DNA of 64,000 nt from CALMEC01 sp964434425 (lineage in GTDB: Bacteria > Actinomycetota > Thermoleophilia > Miltoncostaeales > Miltoncostaeaceae), in NCBI GenBank assembly GCA_964434425.1, contig CAYSVH010000002.1:186001-250000 (forward strand), read 5' to 3'. The notes under the pieces are model-generated. The model did not search any database and was not told the DNA's origin. It worked only from the letters and a program-made list of their open reading frames with translations. This document shows positions 37,744 through 46,347 of this stretch, piece after piece. Position 1 is the first letter of the stretch. Each line of letters starts with the position of its first letter. Position numbers and translations under genes: made by a program.

Positions 37744-38556
37744 TTACGACGCTTTCCGCGTCCCCTCGGTCGTCTCCCCCTCCGGCTGGGCGGCGAGACT
37801 GGCCTTGAGTGCCGCCATGAGATCGACGACCGGGGCGGGTTCGGCCGCGTCCTCCGGGATCACGGGGTCCTGCCCGTCGGCCTTGGCCTCCAGGAACGCG
37901 AGCAGCGCCGCCCGTGTCTCGTTGGTGTACCTGTCGGCCTGAAAGTCGTGGGTGAGCGCGTCGATCAACTGGTCGGCCATCGCGAGTTCGTCGTCGCGCA
38001 CATCGATGCCGGCCACGCGATCCGCGATCTCATGGCGGTCCTCGAGGCGCAGATCGTCCACGTAGTGGAGCGTCTCCAGCACCAGGGCCCCGCCCATCGC
38101 GCGGACCAGGACCATGTGCTCCTTGGTCGACAGCACGAATCGTCCGATCGCCGCGCGGCCCGACCGTTCCATGGCGCGCAACAGGAGTGCGTACGGACGC
38201 TCCGCCCGTTCCTGCGGCTCGACCCAGTACGTCCGCTCGTAGAAGACCGCGTCCACCTGTGCCGCGTCGACGAACTCGAGGATCTCGATCGTGCGCTCCT
38301 GCTTCGCCGCGAATCGTTCGAGTTCGTCGTCCTCGACGGTGACGAAACGTCCCTTCGAGATCTCGTAGCCCTTGATGAGATCGTCGGGCCCGACCTCCAC
38401 GTCCCGGACGGGATCCCAGCGCTTCTGCTTGACCGGGACGAGCGATTCCCGTGAAAGGTTGCGGAAGCTCACGTCACGCCGCTGCTGTGCGTTTCCGACC
38501 GCAACGGGGATCGTGACCAGCCCGAAGCTGATGAAGCCCTTCCAGATCGCGCGCAT
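37744..38556 (-). CDS. ku: Non-homologous end-joining protein Ku
   Basis: 270 residues, the bacterial Ku length. It begins RAIWKGFISFGLVTIPVAVG, the highly conserved Ku start, and continues RDVSFRNL, DLIKGYEISKGRFV, ADAVFYERTYWVEP-like and MVLVRAMGGALVLETLHY. Ku homodimers encircle broken DNA ends and recruit LigD. The C-terminal extension is short and acidic rather than basic. No ligD is visible in the window. The start ATG is followed without overlap by other genes; the upstream 190 bases contain the terminator of the slipin operon. Confidence 0.94.
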   Translation of the reverse strand: MRAIWKGFISFGLVTIPVAVGNAQQRRDVSFRNLSRESLVPVKQKRWDPVRDVEVGPDDLIKGYEISKGRFVTVEDDELERFAAKQERTIEILEFVDAAQVDAVFYERTYWVEPQERAERPYALLLRAMERSGRAAIGRFVLSTKEHMVLVRAMGGALVLETLHYVDDLRLEDRHEIADRVAGIDVRDDELAMADQLIDALTHDFQADRYTNETRAALLAFLEAKADGQDPVIPEDAAEPAPVVDLMAALKASLAAQPEGETTEGTRKAS

Positions 38557-38693
38557 CGGTCTCTCCTCGGTTGACGCGATTCAACCAGAAACGCGGCTCT
38601 CCCAGGGATGTCCGGGCTCTTTCGCGACACGCGGTGCCCGCATGGAACGGCCCCGGTGCGGTTGCGTCAACCCTGCGCGGCAGGGTCATCGGA

Positions 38694-38743
38694 CCCGGCG
38701 GACCGGATCGATGCGTCGCGACGACGCGATCCGGTCCGCCGGG
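38694..38743 (-). terminator. Hairpin terminator of nfeD-slipin operon
   Basis: Perfect 17-bp arms CCCGGCGGACCGGATCG (38694-38710) and their complement (38727-38743) enclose a 16-nt loop. It begins 7 bases past the slipin stop and has no U-tract. It also lies upstream of Ku, so it isolates the two units. Confidence 0.75.
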
Positions 38744-38749
38744 CGTCCG

Positions 38750-39586
38750 CTACTGGGGTGGCGTCGCGGGCGGGACGTCGCCGATGGGTCGCGCGGGTGC
38801 CGGGGGAGCCTGGGGGCGCGGTGCGCCGCCGCGGTCGCGGCCCTTGATGAACGGCTCGAAGAGGTCGATCGGCAGCGGGATGATGATCGTGCTCGTCTTC
38901 TCCGACGAGATCTCGTTCATCGTCTGCAGGTATCGCAGCTGGAGGGCCGATGGCTCCTGGGCGATGACCTGGGCCGCCTGCGTCAGCTTCTCGGACGCCT
39001 GGAGCTCACCCTCGGCGGCGATGATCTTCGCGCGACGTTCACGTTCGGCCTCGGCCTGACGGGCCAGCGCCCGCTGCATCGCCTGCGGGAGCTCGATGTC
39101 CTTGACCTCCACGACCGAGACCTTCACGCCCCACGGGGCGGTCTGCTGGTCGATGATCTCCTGCAGGCGCTCGTTGATCTGCTCGCGCTCGGACAGGAGG
39201 TGGTCCAGATCGACGGTGCCCAGGACGCTTCGGAGGGTGGTCTGCGCGATCTGCGACGTCGCCACCAGGAAGTTCTCGACCTGGACGATCGCCTTCTCGG
39301 ACTCGATCACCCGGAAGTACGCGACGGCGTTCACCTTGACGGTGACGTTGTCGCGGGTGATGACCTCCTGGGGAGGCACGTTCATCGTGATCGTCCGCAG
39401 GTCGACGGTGACGGCCTTGTCGATGAACGGGATCAGGAGATAGAGACCCGGGCCCTTCACGCCGAGCAGGCGTCCCAGTCGGAAGACCACGCCGCGTTCG
39501 TATTCGCGGGCGATCTTGATGGACGAGAACAGGATGATCGCGAAGATCGCGACCACGACGATGACGGCAATGGCTGCGCCGCTCAT
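38750..39586 (-). CDS. Slipin/stomatin-like SPFH protein
   Basis: 278 residues. One N-terminal membrane segment (AAIAVIVVVAIFAIILF) precedes the SPFH domain: REYERGVVFRLGRLLGVKGPGLYLLIPFID, VDLRTITMNVPPQEVITRDNVTVKVNAVAYFRV. A coiled coil follows (ARQAEAERERRAKIIAAEGELQASEKL), then a Pro-rich C-terminus. Slipins oligomerise in membrane microdomains, and archaeal p-stomatin is cleaved by its NfeD partner protease. Its start overlaps the upstream nfeD stop, and this gene pair is conserved widely. Confidence 0.92.
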   Translation of the reverse strand: MSGAAIAVIVVVAIFAIILFSSIKIAREYERGVVFRLGRLLGVKGPGLYLLIPFIDKAVTVDLRTITMNVPPQEVITRDNVTVKVNAVAYFRVIESEKAIVQVENFLVATSQIAQTTLRSVLGTVDLDHLLSEREQINERLQEIIDQQTAPWGVKVSVVEVKDIELPQAMQRALARQAEAERERRAKIIAAEGELQASEKLTQAAQVIAQEPSALQLRYLQTMNEISSEKTSTIIIPLPIDLFEPFIKGRDRGGAPRPQAPPAPARPIGDVPPATPPQ

Positions 39587-40875
39587 TCAGACTCCTCTGG
39601 TTCGGCCTCGACGGTGAGTACGAGGTCTTGCATGCGAGTGACGCGCACCCGACGTCCCGTCGGGATCCTAACCCCATCGTCCGTCACGGCCGCCCAGAGT
39701 TCGCCCTCCACGAACACCTGGCCGTTCTCGCCCTCGACGGCGCGCCGCACCTCGCCGATGTGGCCGATGAGGCCTGTGCGCCCCGTGGTCCGGGGCATGC
39801 GCCGGGCGCGGAGGGCGGCGCGGGCCACGAAGGAGAAGCCGGCGCCCACGATCAGTGCGCTGATGATGAGACCGGGGCGGGACACCACGGGGCCCTGCGC
39901 GTCGTCGAACAGGACGAGCCCGCCGAGGATCAGCGATATGACGCCTCCGGCGGCGAGGATGCCGAATCCCGAGACGATCGCCTCCAGCCCGAAGAGGGCG
40001 AAGGCCAGGAGCAGGAAGGCGATCCCGGCCCAGTTGAACGGGACCATCGCCAGTCCGAACGCGGCCGTCAGCACGAAGAGGGCACCGACGACCCCGGGCA
40101 CGATGGAACCGGGGTTGAACAGCTCGTAGCCGATGGCGGCGATGCCCAGGCCGAGCATGGCGGTGAGGAAGTTCGGGTTGATGATGGTCTGGAGCAGCCG
40201 CAGGTACCACGGCATCTCCTCGAACTCGACCACGGCACCCTGCGTGCTGATGACGGTGCCGTCGATGCGCTGTCCGTCCAGCGCCCGGAGCAGTTCGGTC
40301 CTGTCGGCGGCGAGTCCGTCTGCGATCCCGTCCGCGACGGCCTGGCTGGCCGGGTAGTTCGCGCCCTCGGTGACCATGCGCCGAAACGCCTCGGCGTTGC
40401 GGTCCTTGGCCTCCGCCAGCGCGTAGATCTGCGCGGCGGCGTCGTTCCGGATCTTGGCGTCGAGGTCCTCGCCGGTCGAGCTGATGGGTGTCGCGCTGCC
40501 GATGTTCGTGCCCGGGGCCATGTAGAGGAGGTCCGAGGCGGCCGAGATGAACGCTCCCGCCGATCCCGCCCGTGATCCGGACGGCCCGACCCAGACGACG
40601 GTCGGCACCCGTGCGGACTCCATCTCGCGGATGATGTCGTGCATCGACGACATGAGACCACCGGGCGTGTCCATCTGGATGATGAACGCCTGTGCCCCTT
40701 CCCGGTCGGCGTCCTTCAGGCGCCGGGTCACGAACTGGGCCGTGGCGGGATCGATGGTCTCCTCGAGGACGACCCCGCGGATGGGTGCCTGCGCGGACGC
40801 CGAGGACGGCGCCTGTGCGGCCGACAGGCCGACGACGGCGGCGACGAGCAGAAGCAGACGGGTCAGGTGGGACAT
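39583..40875 (-). CDS. NfeD-family membrane serine protease
   Basis: 430 residues. A signal peptide precedes a ClpP/SppA-like domain: QMDTPGGLMSSMHDII, then VWVGPSGSRAGSAGAFI, in which the nucleophilic Ser is in SAGAF, with a Lys-containing helix (EAKDRNAEAFRRMV) around the predicted dyad. Four membrane segments (~240-365) follow, then a soluble OB-fold domain (IGEVRRAVEGENGQVFVEGELW). This is the full-length NfeD1b form that cleaves stomatin C-termini. It is the first gene of the nfeD-slipin operon, with a putative leaderless promoter. Confidence 0.92.
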   Translation of the reverse strand: MSHLTRLLLLVAAVVGLSAAQAPSSASAQAPIRGVVLEETIDPATAQFVTRRLKDADREGAQAFIIQMDTPGGLMSSMHDIIREMESARVPTVVWVGPSGSRAGSAGAFISAASDLLYMAPGTNIGSATPISSTGEDLDAKIRNDAAAQIYALAEAKDRNAEAFRRMVTEGANYPASQAVADGIADGLAADRTELLRALDGQRIDGTVISTQGAVVEFEEMPWYLRLLQTIINPNFLTAMLGLGIAAIGYELFNPGSIVPGVVGALFVLTAAFGLAMVPFNWAGIAFLLLAFALFGLEAIVSGFGILAAGGVISLILGGLVLFDDAQGPVVSRPGLIISALIVGAGFSFVARAALRARRMPRTTGRTGLIGHIGEVRRAVEGENGQVFVEGELWAAVTDDGVRIPTGRRVRVTRMQDLVLTVEAEPEESE

Positions 40876-40882
40876 CCCCCTA

Positions 40883-40888
40883 ACCGTA
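40883..40888 (-). promoter_or_regulatory. Putative -10 element of nfeD operon
   Basis: On the minus strand TACGGT ends 7 nt before the ATG at 40875; the intervening TAGGGGG is unlikely to serve as ribosome-binding site at this distance. Confidence 0.4.
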
Positions 40889-41068
40889 TCGGGGCCCTCT
40901 ATCGGCGCGGCGTCCGGGGTGGTCCCGGTTCATCCTGTGAGCCCGCGAAACGCCGGTCGGACCCGTCGCCCTGCACTTTCCGTCCTGATGAGACGATCCC
41001 GATCGTGCGACCGCCGCCCGTGGCGGTCGGCTCGTGGTGCCGGCGGTCGGTGTTCGCCTGCGCGTCCG

Positions 41069-41881
41069 TCAGGCGTCGTTCCCGTGGTCCGCCCGCGGGG
41101 GGACGCCGCTGATGAGCCCCGCGACCATGCGTCGCGGCATCTCGACCAGGCCGGCCGACGTGAAACCCCGGCGCGGTCGCGTCACGATCCTCTTGCCCGC
41201 CTGCACGGCGCGCACGACGTCCCGTGCCAGCCGGTCGCGGTCGACGTCCGGGAGGATGCCCAGGCGGCGCAGCCGCCGCCGTGCCGCGAACGACGGCGGG
41301 TACTCCATGATGGCGTCGGCCATGTCGGTCGGTTCGACGAATCCGGGCTGGACGGTGGTGACTCCGATCGGCAGCCCGCGCAGGTCCGCCCGCAGGCCCG
41401 CGGCGAACATGCTCGCCGCCGCCTTCGTCGAGGAGTAGGCGCACAGGCCGGGAATCGGCGCGACGGCCGACATCGACGACAGGACCACGATGTGCCCGTT
41501 CCCTCGCTCGATCATCGATGGGAGCACGCGCCGTGTCAGGTCCATGACGGCGGTGACGTTGAGGGTGACCAGCCGCTCGATCCGCGTGGCGTCCATCTCC
41601 CAGAACGCACCCGACTCATCGACGCCCGCGTTGTTCACGAGCACGTCGACCGGCCCGTTCGCGGCGACGGTGGCGTCGATCAGGTGCGCTCGTGCGTCGG
41701 CGGATGTCAGGTCCACCGACACCACCGTTCCGCTCAGGGGGTCGGCGACGGTCCGAAGCCGGCCCTCGTCGCGTGCGGCGAGGGTGAGACGGGCACCCGC
41801 CGCGTGGAATTCCTTTGCCATGGCGGCCCCGATGCCGCGGCTGGCGCCGGTGATGAGGACGTGTGCGTCGGTGAGGTTCAT
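41069..41881 (-). CDS. Short-chain dehydrogenase/reductase
   Basis: 270 residues from ATG 41881. A classical SDR: LITGASRGIGAAMA for cofactor, LVNNAGVDESGAFWEMD, VVLSSMSAVAPIPGLCAYSSTKAAASMF with the Ser, Tyr and Lys of the active site, and QPGFVEPTDMAD. Substrate is not predictable; the C-terminal extension with RRRLRRLGI and RPRRGF is like actinobacterial lipid or steroid-type SDRs. It is divergent from the fatty-acid synthesis operon. TACCTT on the minus strand 9 nt upstream is a likely -10. Confidence 0.85.
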   Translation of the reverse strand: MNLTDAHVLITGASRGIGAAMAKEFHAAGARLTLAARDEGRLRTVADPLSGTVVSVDLTSADARAHLIDATVAANGPVDVLVNNAGVDESGAFWEMDATRIERLVTLNVTAVMDLTRRVLPSMIERGNGHIVVLSSMSAVAPIPGLCAYSSTKAAASMFAAGLRADLRGLPIGVTTVQPGFVEPTDMADAIMEYPPSFAARRRLRRLGILPDVDRDRLARDVVRAVQAGKRIVTRPRRGFTSAGLVEMPRRMVAGLISGVPPRADHGNDA

Positions 41882-41890
41882 GGTCGCCGA

Positions 41891-41896
41891 AAGGTA
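41891..41896 (-). promoter_or_regulatory. Putative -10 element of SDR gene
   Basis: Minus-strand TACCTT ends 9 nt before the ATG at 41881, without a Shine-Dalgarno sequence between them. Confidence 0.35.
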
Positions 41897-41971
41897 CCAA
41901 CGCCCCCGGTGGTTCACGAATCCTCGCCCCACGTCGGCACCCCGTTCCAGTCACGGACTCCCGACATTGGC

Positions 41972-41977
41972 TAGCAT
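41972..41977 (+). promoter_or_regulatory. Putative -10 element of fab operon
   Basis: TAGCAT ends 8 nt before TTG 41986; leaderless initiation at a TTG would be unusual but no other start fits fabZ. Confidence 0.4.
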
Positions 41978-41985
41978 CGTGCCGC

Positions 41986-42417
41986 TTGAGTCTTCCCGCG
42001 CCAGAGGAGATCCTCCCGCACCGCGACCCCTTCCTCCTGGTTGACGAGGTGGTCGAACTGACACCTGGCCACTCCGCCCGGGCGCGCTGGACCGTGCCCG
42101 CGGACGCCCCGTTCTTCGAGGGGCACTTTCCCGGCCATCCCGTCACACCGGGGGTTCTCATCATCGAGTCCCTCGCGCAGACGGGCGGGCTCGCGGTCCT
42201 CTCGGCGCCCGAGAACGTCGGCAGGCTGGCGCTCTTCGCCGGCATCGAGAAGGCGCGCTTCAAGCGCCAGGTCCTGCCGGGCGAGACCCTTGACCTCGAA
42301 ATGACGCTCACGCGTCAGCGCGGACCGATCGGCGAGGGCACCGGCACGGCATGTGTGGGTGACGACATCGCCGTGCAGGCGACCCTTCGGTTCGCGATCA
42401 TCGAAGGAGAGCAATGA
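41986..42417 (+). CDS. fabZ: 3-hydroxyacyl-ACP dehydratase FabZ
   Basis: 143 residues, usual size. LPHRDPFLLVDEVVEL is the FabZ N-terminal block, and FFEGHFPGHPVTPGVLIIESLAQTGG contains the catalytic His, with Glu in the ESLAQ helix. It dehydrates 3-hydroxyacyl-ACP in type II fatty-acid synthesis. The start is TTG 41986, since no ATG or GTG precedes the conserved region. The stop overlaps the fabH ATG (ATGA). It is unusual as first gene of a fabHDGF cluster in a presumptive actinobacterium. Confidence 0.9.
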   Translation: MSLPAPEEILPHRDPFLLVDEVVELTPGHSARARWTVPADAPFFEGHFPGHPVTPGVLIIESLAQTGGLAVLSAPENVGRLALFAGIEKARFKRQVLPGETLDLEMTLTRQRGPIGEGTGTACVGDDIAVQATLRFAIIEGEQ

Positions 42418-43436
42418 TCGCGGCACGTCCCATGGCCCGCCGCCGGGCGCGGCTCCACACCGTCGGGTCGTTCCTCCCCGAGGGGCGCCTCACCAACGAC
42501 GACCTCGAGCGCATGGTCGACACGAGCGACGAGTGGATCATGACCCGCACGGGGATCCGCGAGCGCCGGATCGCCACGGGCGACGAGACCACGCTCACGT
42601 TCGCCGAGGGCGCGGCGCGGGACATCCTCGCCCGCGCCGGAATGGACGCCGCCGACCTCGACGCCATCATCGTCCCGACGGCGACCCCCGAGGGTCTCTT
42701 CCCCACCACCGCATGCCTGCTCCAGGACCGGCTGGGCGCGCACAGGGCCGCCGCGTACGACTGCCTCGCGGCGTGCAGCGGCTTCGTCTACGGCCTCGCG
42801 CAGGCGTACGGGTTCGTCGAGAGCGGACTCGCCGAGAACGTTCTCGTGATCGGTGCGGAGACCTTGACCCGGTTCACGAACTTCACCGACCGGACCACCT
42901 GTGTGCTCTTCGGCGATGGCGCCGGCGGGGCCCTTGTCACGGCGGGGGACGATTCGCACACCGGGTTCCTCGGCTTCGACATCGGTGCCGACGGCGGCAT
43001 GGGCTACGAACTCGGGCTTCCCGTCGGCGGGAGTGCGAATCCCGCCAACCGTCCGTTCGAGAAGGACGACGCGTTCATCTTCATGAACGGACCCGCGGTC
43101 TTCAAGTTCGCCACCCGCGTCATCGTCGACTCCACGACGCGCCTCCTGCACGAGACCGGCGTCTCGGCCGACGACATCGACCTGTTCATCCCGCACCAGG
43201 CCAACCTGCGCATCATCGACCACGCCGTGGACAAACTCGGCATGGATCCCGAGAAGGTCGTCGTCAACCTCGAGCGCTACGGCAACACGTCGTCGGCATC
43301 CGTACCGATCGCCCTCTCGGAGGCGCGTGACGACGGACGCCTGCAGCCGGGCTCCCTGCTGCTCATGATCGCGTTCGGCGCCGGCCTCACCTGGGGTTCC
43401 ACGATCGTCCGGTACGAACCGCCGGTGGCCGCATGA
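42414..43436 (+). CDS. fabH: Beta-ketoacyl-ACP synthase III FabH
   Basis: 340 residues. The catalytic triad is present: Cys in YDCLAACSGFVYGL, His in FIPHQANLRII and Asn in ERYGNTSSASVPIAL. DTSDEWIMTRTGIRERRI is the typical N-terminal block. FabH condenses acyl-CoA with malonyl-ACP to start the chain; branched versus acetyl preference cannot be read safely. Overlaps fabZ and fabD by 4 bases each, so the operon is tightly coupled. A few extra basic residues (MARRRARLH) precede the domain. Confidence 0.94.
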   Translation: MIAARPMARRRARLHTVGSFLPEGRLTNDDLERMVDTSDEWIMTRTGIRERRIATGDETTLTFAEGAARDILARAGMDAADLDAIIVPTATPEGLFPTTACLLQDRLGAHRAAAYDCLAACSGFVYGLAQAYGFVESGLAENVLVIGAETLTRFTNFTDRTTCVLFGDGAGGALVTAGDDSHTGFLGFDIGADGGMGYELGLPVGGSANPANRPFEKDDAFIFMNGPAVFKFATRVIVDSTTRLLHETGVSADDIDLFIPHQANLRIIDHAVDKLGMDPEKVVVNLERYGNTSSASVPIALSEARDDGRLQPGSLLLMIAFGAGLTWGSTIVRYEPPVAA

Positions 43437-44341
43437 TCGCCCTCATGTTCCCCGGGCAGGGCGCTCAGCAGGTCGGCATGGGCAAGGACCTGGCCGACGC
43501 CTACCCGGTCGCACGCGACACCTTCGCCGAGGCCGATGAGGCCCTGGGCTACGGACTCTCCGAGATCATCTTCACCGGGCCCGCCGAACGGCTGGTGCCC
43601 ACGGACGTCTGCCAGCCGGCGATCCTCGCGATGTCGGTGGCGGCATGGCGTGTGGCGCGCGACCACGGCGTGCGCGGCGACCTCGTCCTCGGCCACTCGC
43701 TGGGCGAGTACTCGGCGCTCGTGGCGTGCGGGGCGATCGACTACGCCGAGTCGCTTCGGATCGTGGCTGAGCGCGGAGCCGCCATGCACGCCGCCGGCCA
43801 GGAGCGTCCGGGCACGATGGCCGCGCTCCTGGGACAGGACGACGACGTCGTGGAGGCGCTCTGCGAGGAGGCCGGCGAGGTCTGGCCCGCCAACTACAAC
43901 TGCCCCGGCCAGGTCGTCGCATCCGGATCGGTCGAGGGCATCGATCGCTTCATCGCGCTCGCCGAGGAGCGCGGCCACAAGTCGTCGCGCCTCCAGGTGG
44001 GCGGTGCGTTCCACTCGCCGCTCATGGCGCCCGCGTCCAGCCGCCTCTCCCCGGCGCTCGAAGCCTGGACCCCGACGGCCACCGAGATCGGCTTCCTGTC
44101 GACCACCACGGTCGCGGTGGAGCCCGCCGACCGTCTGCGGGCCGTGCTGCTCGATCAGCTCACGTCGCCGGTGCGGTTCGGTCACGCCGTCCAGAAAGCC
44201 GTCGATCTGGGCGTCACCGAGTTCATCGAGATCGGTCCGGGACGTGTCCTCTCGGGTCTCGTCCGTCGCGTCAAGCGGGACGTCGCGACGTCACAGATCT
44301 CCGAGTCCAAGCACATCGTCGTCCTGGAGGGTGCCCGGTGA
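43433..44341 (+). CDS. fabD: Malonyl-CoA:ACP transacylase FabD
   Basis: 302 residues. MFPGQGAQQVGMGKDL is the N-terminal motif. LGHSLGEYSAL holds the nucleophile Ser, GGAFHSPLM holds the catalytic His, and VCQPAILAMS and Arg-containing RGAAMHAA position the malonyl carboxylate. It charges ACP with malonate made from the product of AccDA-type carboxylase, whose genes lie 4 kb downstream. Overlaps fabH and fabG. Confidence 0.95.
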   Translation: MIALMFPGQGAQQVGMGKDLADAYPVARDTFAEADEALGYGLSEIIFTGPAERLVPTDVCQPAILAMSVAAWRVARDHGVRGDLVLGHSLGEYSALVACGAIDYAESLRIVAERGAAMHAAGQERPGTMAALLGQDDDVVEALCEEAGEVWPANYNCPGQVVASGSVEGIDRFIALAEERGHKSSRLQVGGAFHSPLMAPASSRLSPALEAWTPTATEIGFLSTTTVAVEPADRLRAVLLDQLTSPVRFGHAVQKAVDLGVTEFIEIGPGRVLSGLVRRVKRDVATSQISESKHIVVLEGAR

Positions 44342-45072
44342 GCCAGGGTGTCGCCATCGTCACGGGTGCCAGCCGCGGGATCGGCGCCGCCTGCGCCTCC
44401 GCGCTCGCGCACGCCGGTTTCGACGTCGTCATCGGCTACCGACGTGACGCGGACGGTGCGGCCCGCACGCTCGCCGAGGTCGAGTCCGCCGGCGTCCGGG
44501 GGCTGGTCCACCAGGTCGAGGTGGCCGACGAGGCGTCGATCGGCGCGTTCGTCGCCGCGGCCGAGGAGTTCGGGGACGTCGAGGCGGCCGTTCTGAATGC
44601 CGGCATCACCCGCGACGGCCTTGCACTGCGGATGACCGCGGACGACTGGAACGAGGTCATCCAGACCAACCTGGGCGGCGCCTTCTTCACCGCCAAGGCG
44701 GTGCTCCGCGGAATGCTGAAGCGTCGCCGCGGTTCGATCGTCGCGGTCTCCTCCGTCGTCGGCCTCGGCGGCAACGCCGGGCAGGCCAACTATTCGGCGG
44801 CCAAGGCCGGTGTCATCGGCATGGCCAAGTCGCTGGCGCGCGAGGTCGGCGCGCGCGGCGTGCGTGTCAACGCCGTCGCGCCCGGCTACATCGTCACGGA
44901 CATGACGGCCGATCTCACCGACGACCAGCGCTCCGCGCTCCTGTCGTCCACGCCGCTCGCCCGGCTGGGGGCTCCCGCCGACGTGGCATCCGCCGTCGCG
45001 TTTCTCTGTTCGCCGTCGGCGTCGTACATCACCGGGGCTGTGCTGCCGATCGACGGCGGCCTGTCCATGTAG
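44338..45072 (+). CDS. fabG: 3-oxoacyl-ACP reductase FabG
   Basis: 244 residues, classical SDR. VTGASRGIGAACA binds NADPH, LNAGITRDGLALRM is the FabG-type NAG segment, and VSSVVGLGGNAGQANYSAAKAGVIGMAKSLA carries Ser-Tyr-Lys. It ends with YITGAVLPIDGGLSM, typical of FabG. GTG 44338 overlaps the fabD TGA. It reduces 3-oxoacyl-ACP. It is followed by fabF after only 12 bases, with no acyl-carrier-protein gene between. Confidence 0.95.
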   Translation: MSQGVAIVTGASRGIGAACASALAHAGFDVVIGYRRDADGAARTLAEVESAGVRGLVHQVEVADEASIGAFVAAAEEFGDVEAAVLNAGITRDGLALRMTADDWNEVIQTNLGGAFFTAKAVLRGMLKRRRGSIVAVSSVVGLGGNAGQANYSAAKAGVIGMAKSLAREVGARGVRVNAVAPGYIVTDMTADLTDDQRSALLSSTPLARLGAPADVASAVAFLCSPSASYITGAVLPIDGGLSM

Positions 45073-45084
45073 AGGAGGAGGACC

Positions 45085-46347
45085 GTGGGGGTAAACGACA
45101 GACGCCGTGTGGTCATCACGGGGCTTGGATTGGTGACGCCACTGGGTACCGGGCGGGACACCGTCTGGGGGGGCGTGCTCGAGGGGAGGTCGGCCGCCGT
45201 GCCGATCACGCTCTTCGACACGTCGGAGCACGTGACCAAGTTCGCCTGCGAGATCAGCGACTTCGACCCCACGCAGTACATGGACGCGAAGGCGGCCCGC
45301 CGCATGGACCGCTTCGCGCAGTTCGCTGTCGCCGCCGGCAAGCTGGCCGTCGAGGACGCCGGGATCGAGATCGACCCGGACTCCGACAACGATCGCATCG
45401 GCGCGATCGTGGCCTCGGGCGTCGGGGGTCTGAAGACCTTCGAGGACCAGGCCGGTGTCCTGCACCAGCGCGGCCCCAGCCGGGTGTCGCCCCTTTTCAT
45501 CCCGATGATGATCGCCAACATGGGCGCGGCCCAGCTGTCGATGATGCTGGGCCTTCGCGGTCCGCTCTCGTGCCCGGTCACGGCATGCGCGTCCGGGAAC
45601 CACGCCATCGGCGACGCACTCGAGGCCATCCGCCGGGACCAGGCCGACGTCATGCTGGCCGGTGGTGCCGAGGCCGCGATCACGCCCATCGGCATCGCCG
45701 CCTTCAACTCGATGAAGGCGCTGTCCACCCGCAACGACGATCCCGCCACAGCCAGCCGGCCGTTCGACGTCGATCGCGACGGCTTCGTCATGGGCGAGGG
45801 CGGCGCCGTGCTCGTCCTCGAGGAGCTTGACCACGCACAAGCACGTGGTGCGGACATCGTCTGCGAGGTGGTGGGCTACGGGATGAGCGGTGACGCCCAT
45901 CACCTCACCGAGCCGGATCCGACGGCCAAGGGTCCCGCCCGCGCCATGACGATGGCGATGGACAACGCCGGCCTCGCGGCCGGCGACATCGACTACGTCA
46001 ACGTGCACGGAACCTCCACTCCGGTGGGCGATCCCTCCGAGGTCAGGGTCATCCAGCGGGCGCTGGGTGCCGAGCGGGCCGCCGCCGTCGCGGTGAGCTC
46101 GACCAAGTCGATGCACGGCCACGCCCTGGGCGCCACGGGTGGCATCGAGGCGGCCATCAGCGCCATGGGCATCAAGAACGGCGTGATCCCCGCCACCATC
46201 AACGTGTCCGAACTGGATCCGGAGTGCGTCGGCGTCGATCACGTGCTCGACACACCGCGCGAGGCATCCCTCGGTGCGGTGCTCTCGAACGGTTTCGGCT
46301 TCGGGGGGCACAACGCCACCATCGCCATGAGGGCCTTCACGGGGTGA
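45085..46347 (+). CDS. fabF: Beta-ketoacyl-ACP synthase II FabF
   Basis: 420 residues. Catalytic Cys in CPVTACASGNHAIGDAL and two His in VNVHGTSTPVGD and KSMHGHALGATG, with the final GFGFGGHNATIA. These identify a KAS I/II elongation enzyme. GTG 45085 has a very strong ribosome-binding site AGGAGGAGGA, 12 bases after fabG. In most bacteria acpP lies between fabG and fabF. Here it is absent. The stop overlaps the next GTG (GTGA). Confidence 0.95.
   Translation: MGVNDRRRVVITGLGLVTPLGTGRDTVWGGVLEGRSAAVPITLFDTSEHVTKFACEISDFDPTQYMDAKAARRMDRFAQFAVAAGKLAVEDAGIEIDPDSDNDRIGAIVASGVGGLKTFEDQAGVLHQRGPSRVSPLFIPMMIANMGAAQLSMMLGLRGPLSCPVTACASGNHAIGDALEAIRRDQADVMLAGGAEAAITPIGIAAFNSMKALSTRNDDPATASRPFDVDRDGFVMGEGGAVLVLEELDHAQARGADIVCEVVGYGMSGDAHHLTEPDPTAKGPARAMTMAMDNAGLAAGDIDYVNVHGTSTPVGDPSEVRVIQRALGAERAAAVAVSSTKSMHGHALGATGGIEAAISAMGIKNGVIPATINVSELDPECVGVDHVLDTPREASLGAVLSNGFGFGGHNATIAMRAFTG

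Noticed and set aside
37744..38556. LigD or polymerase domain fused to Ku
   Set aside because: The frame ends shortly after the Ku core with an acidic tail; no ligase or primase motifs are nearby.
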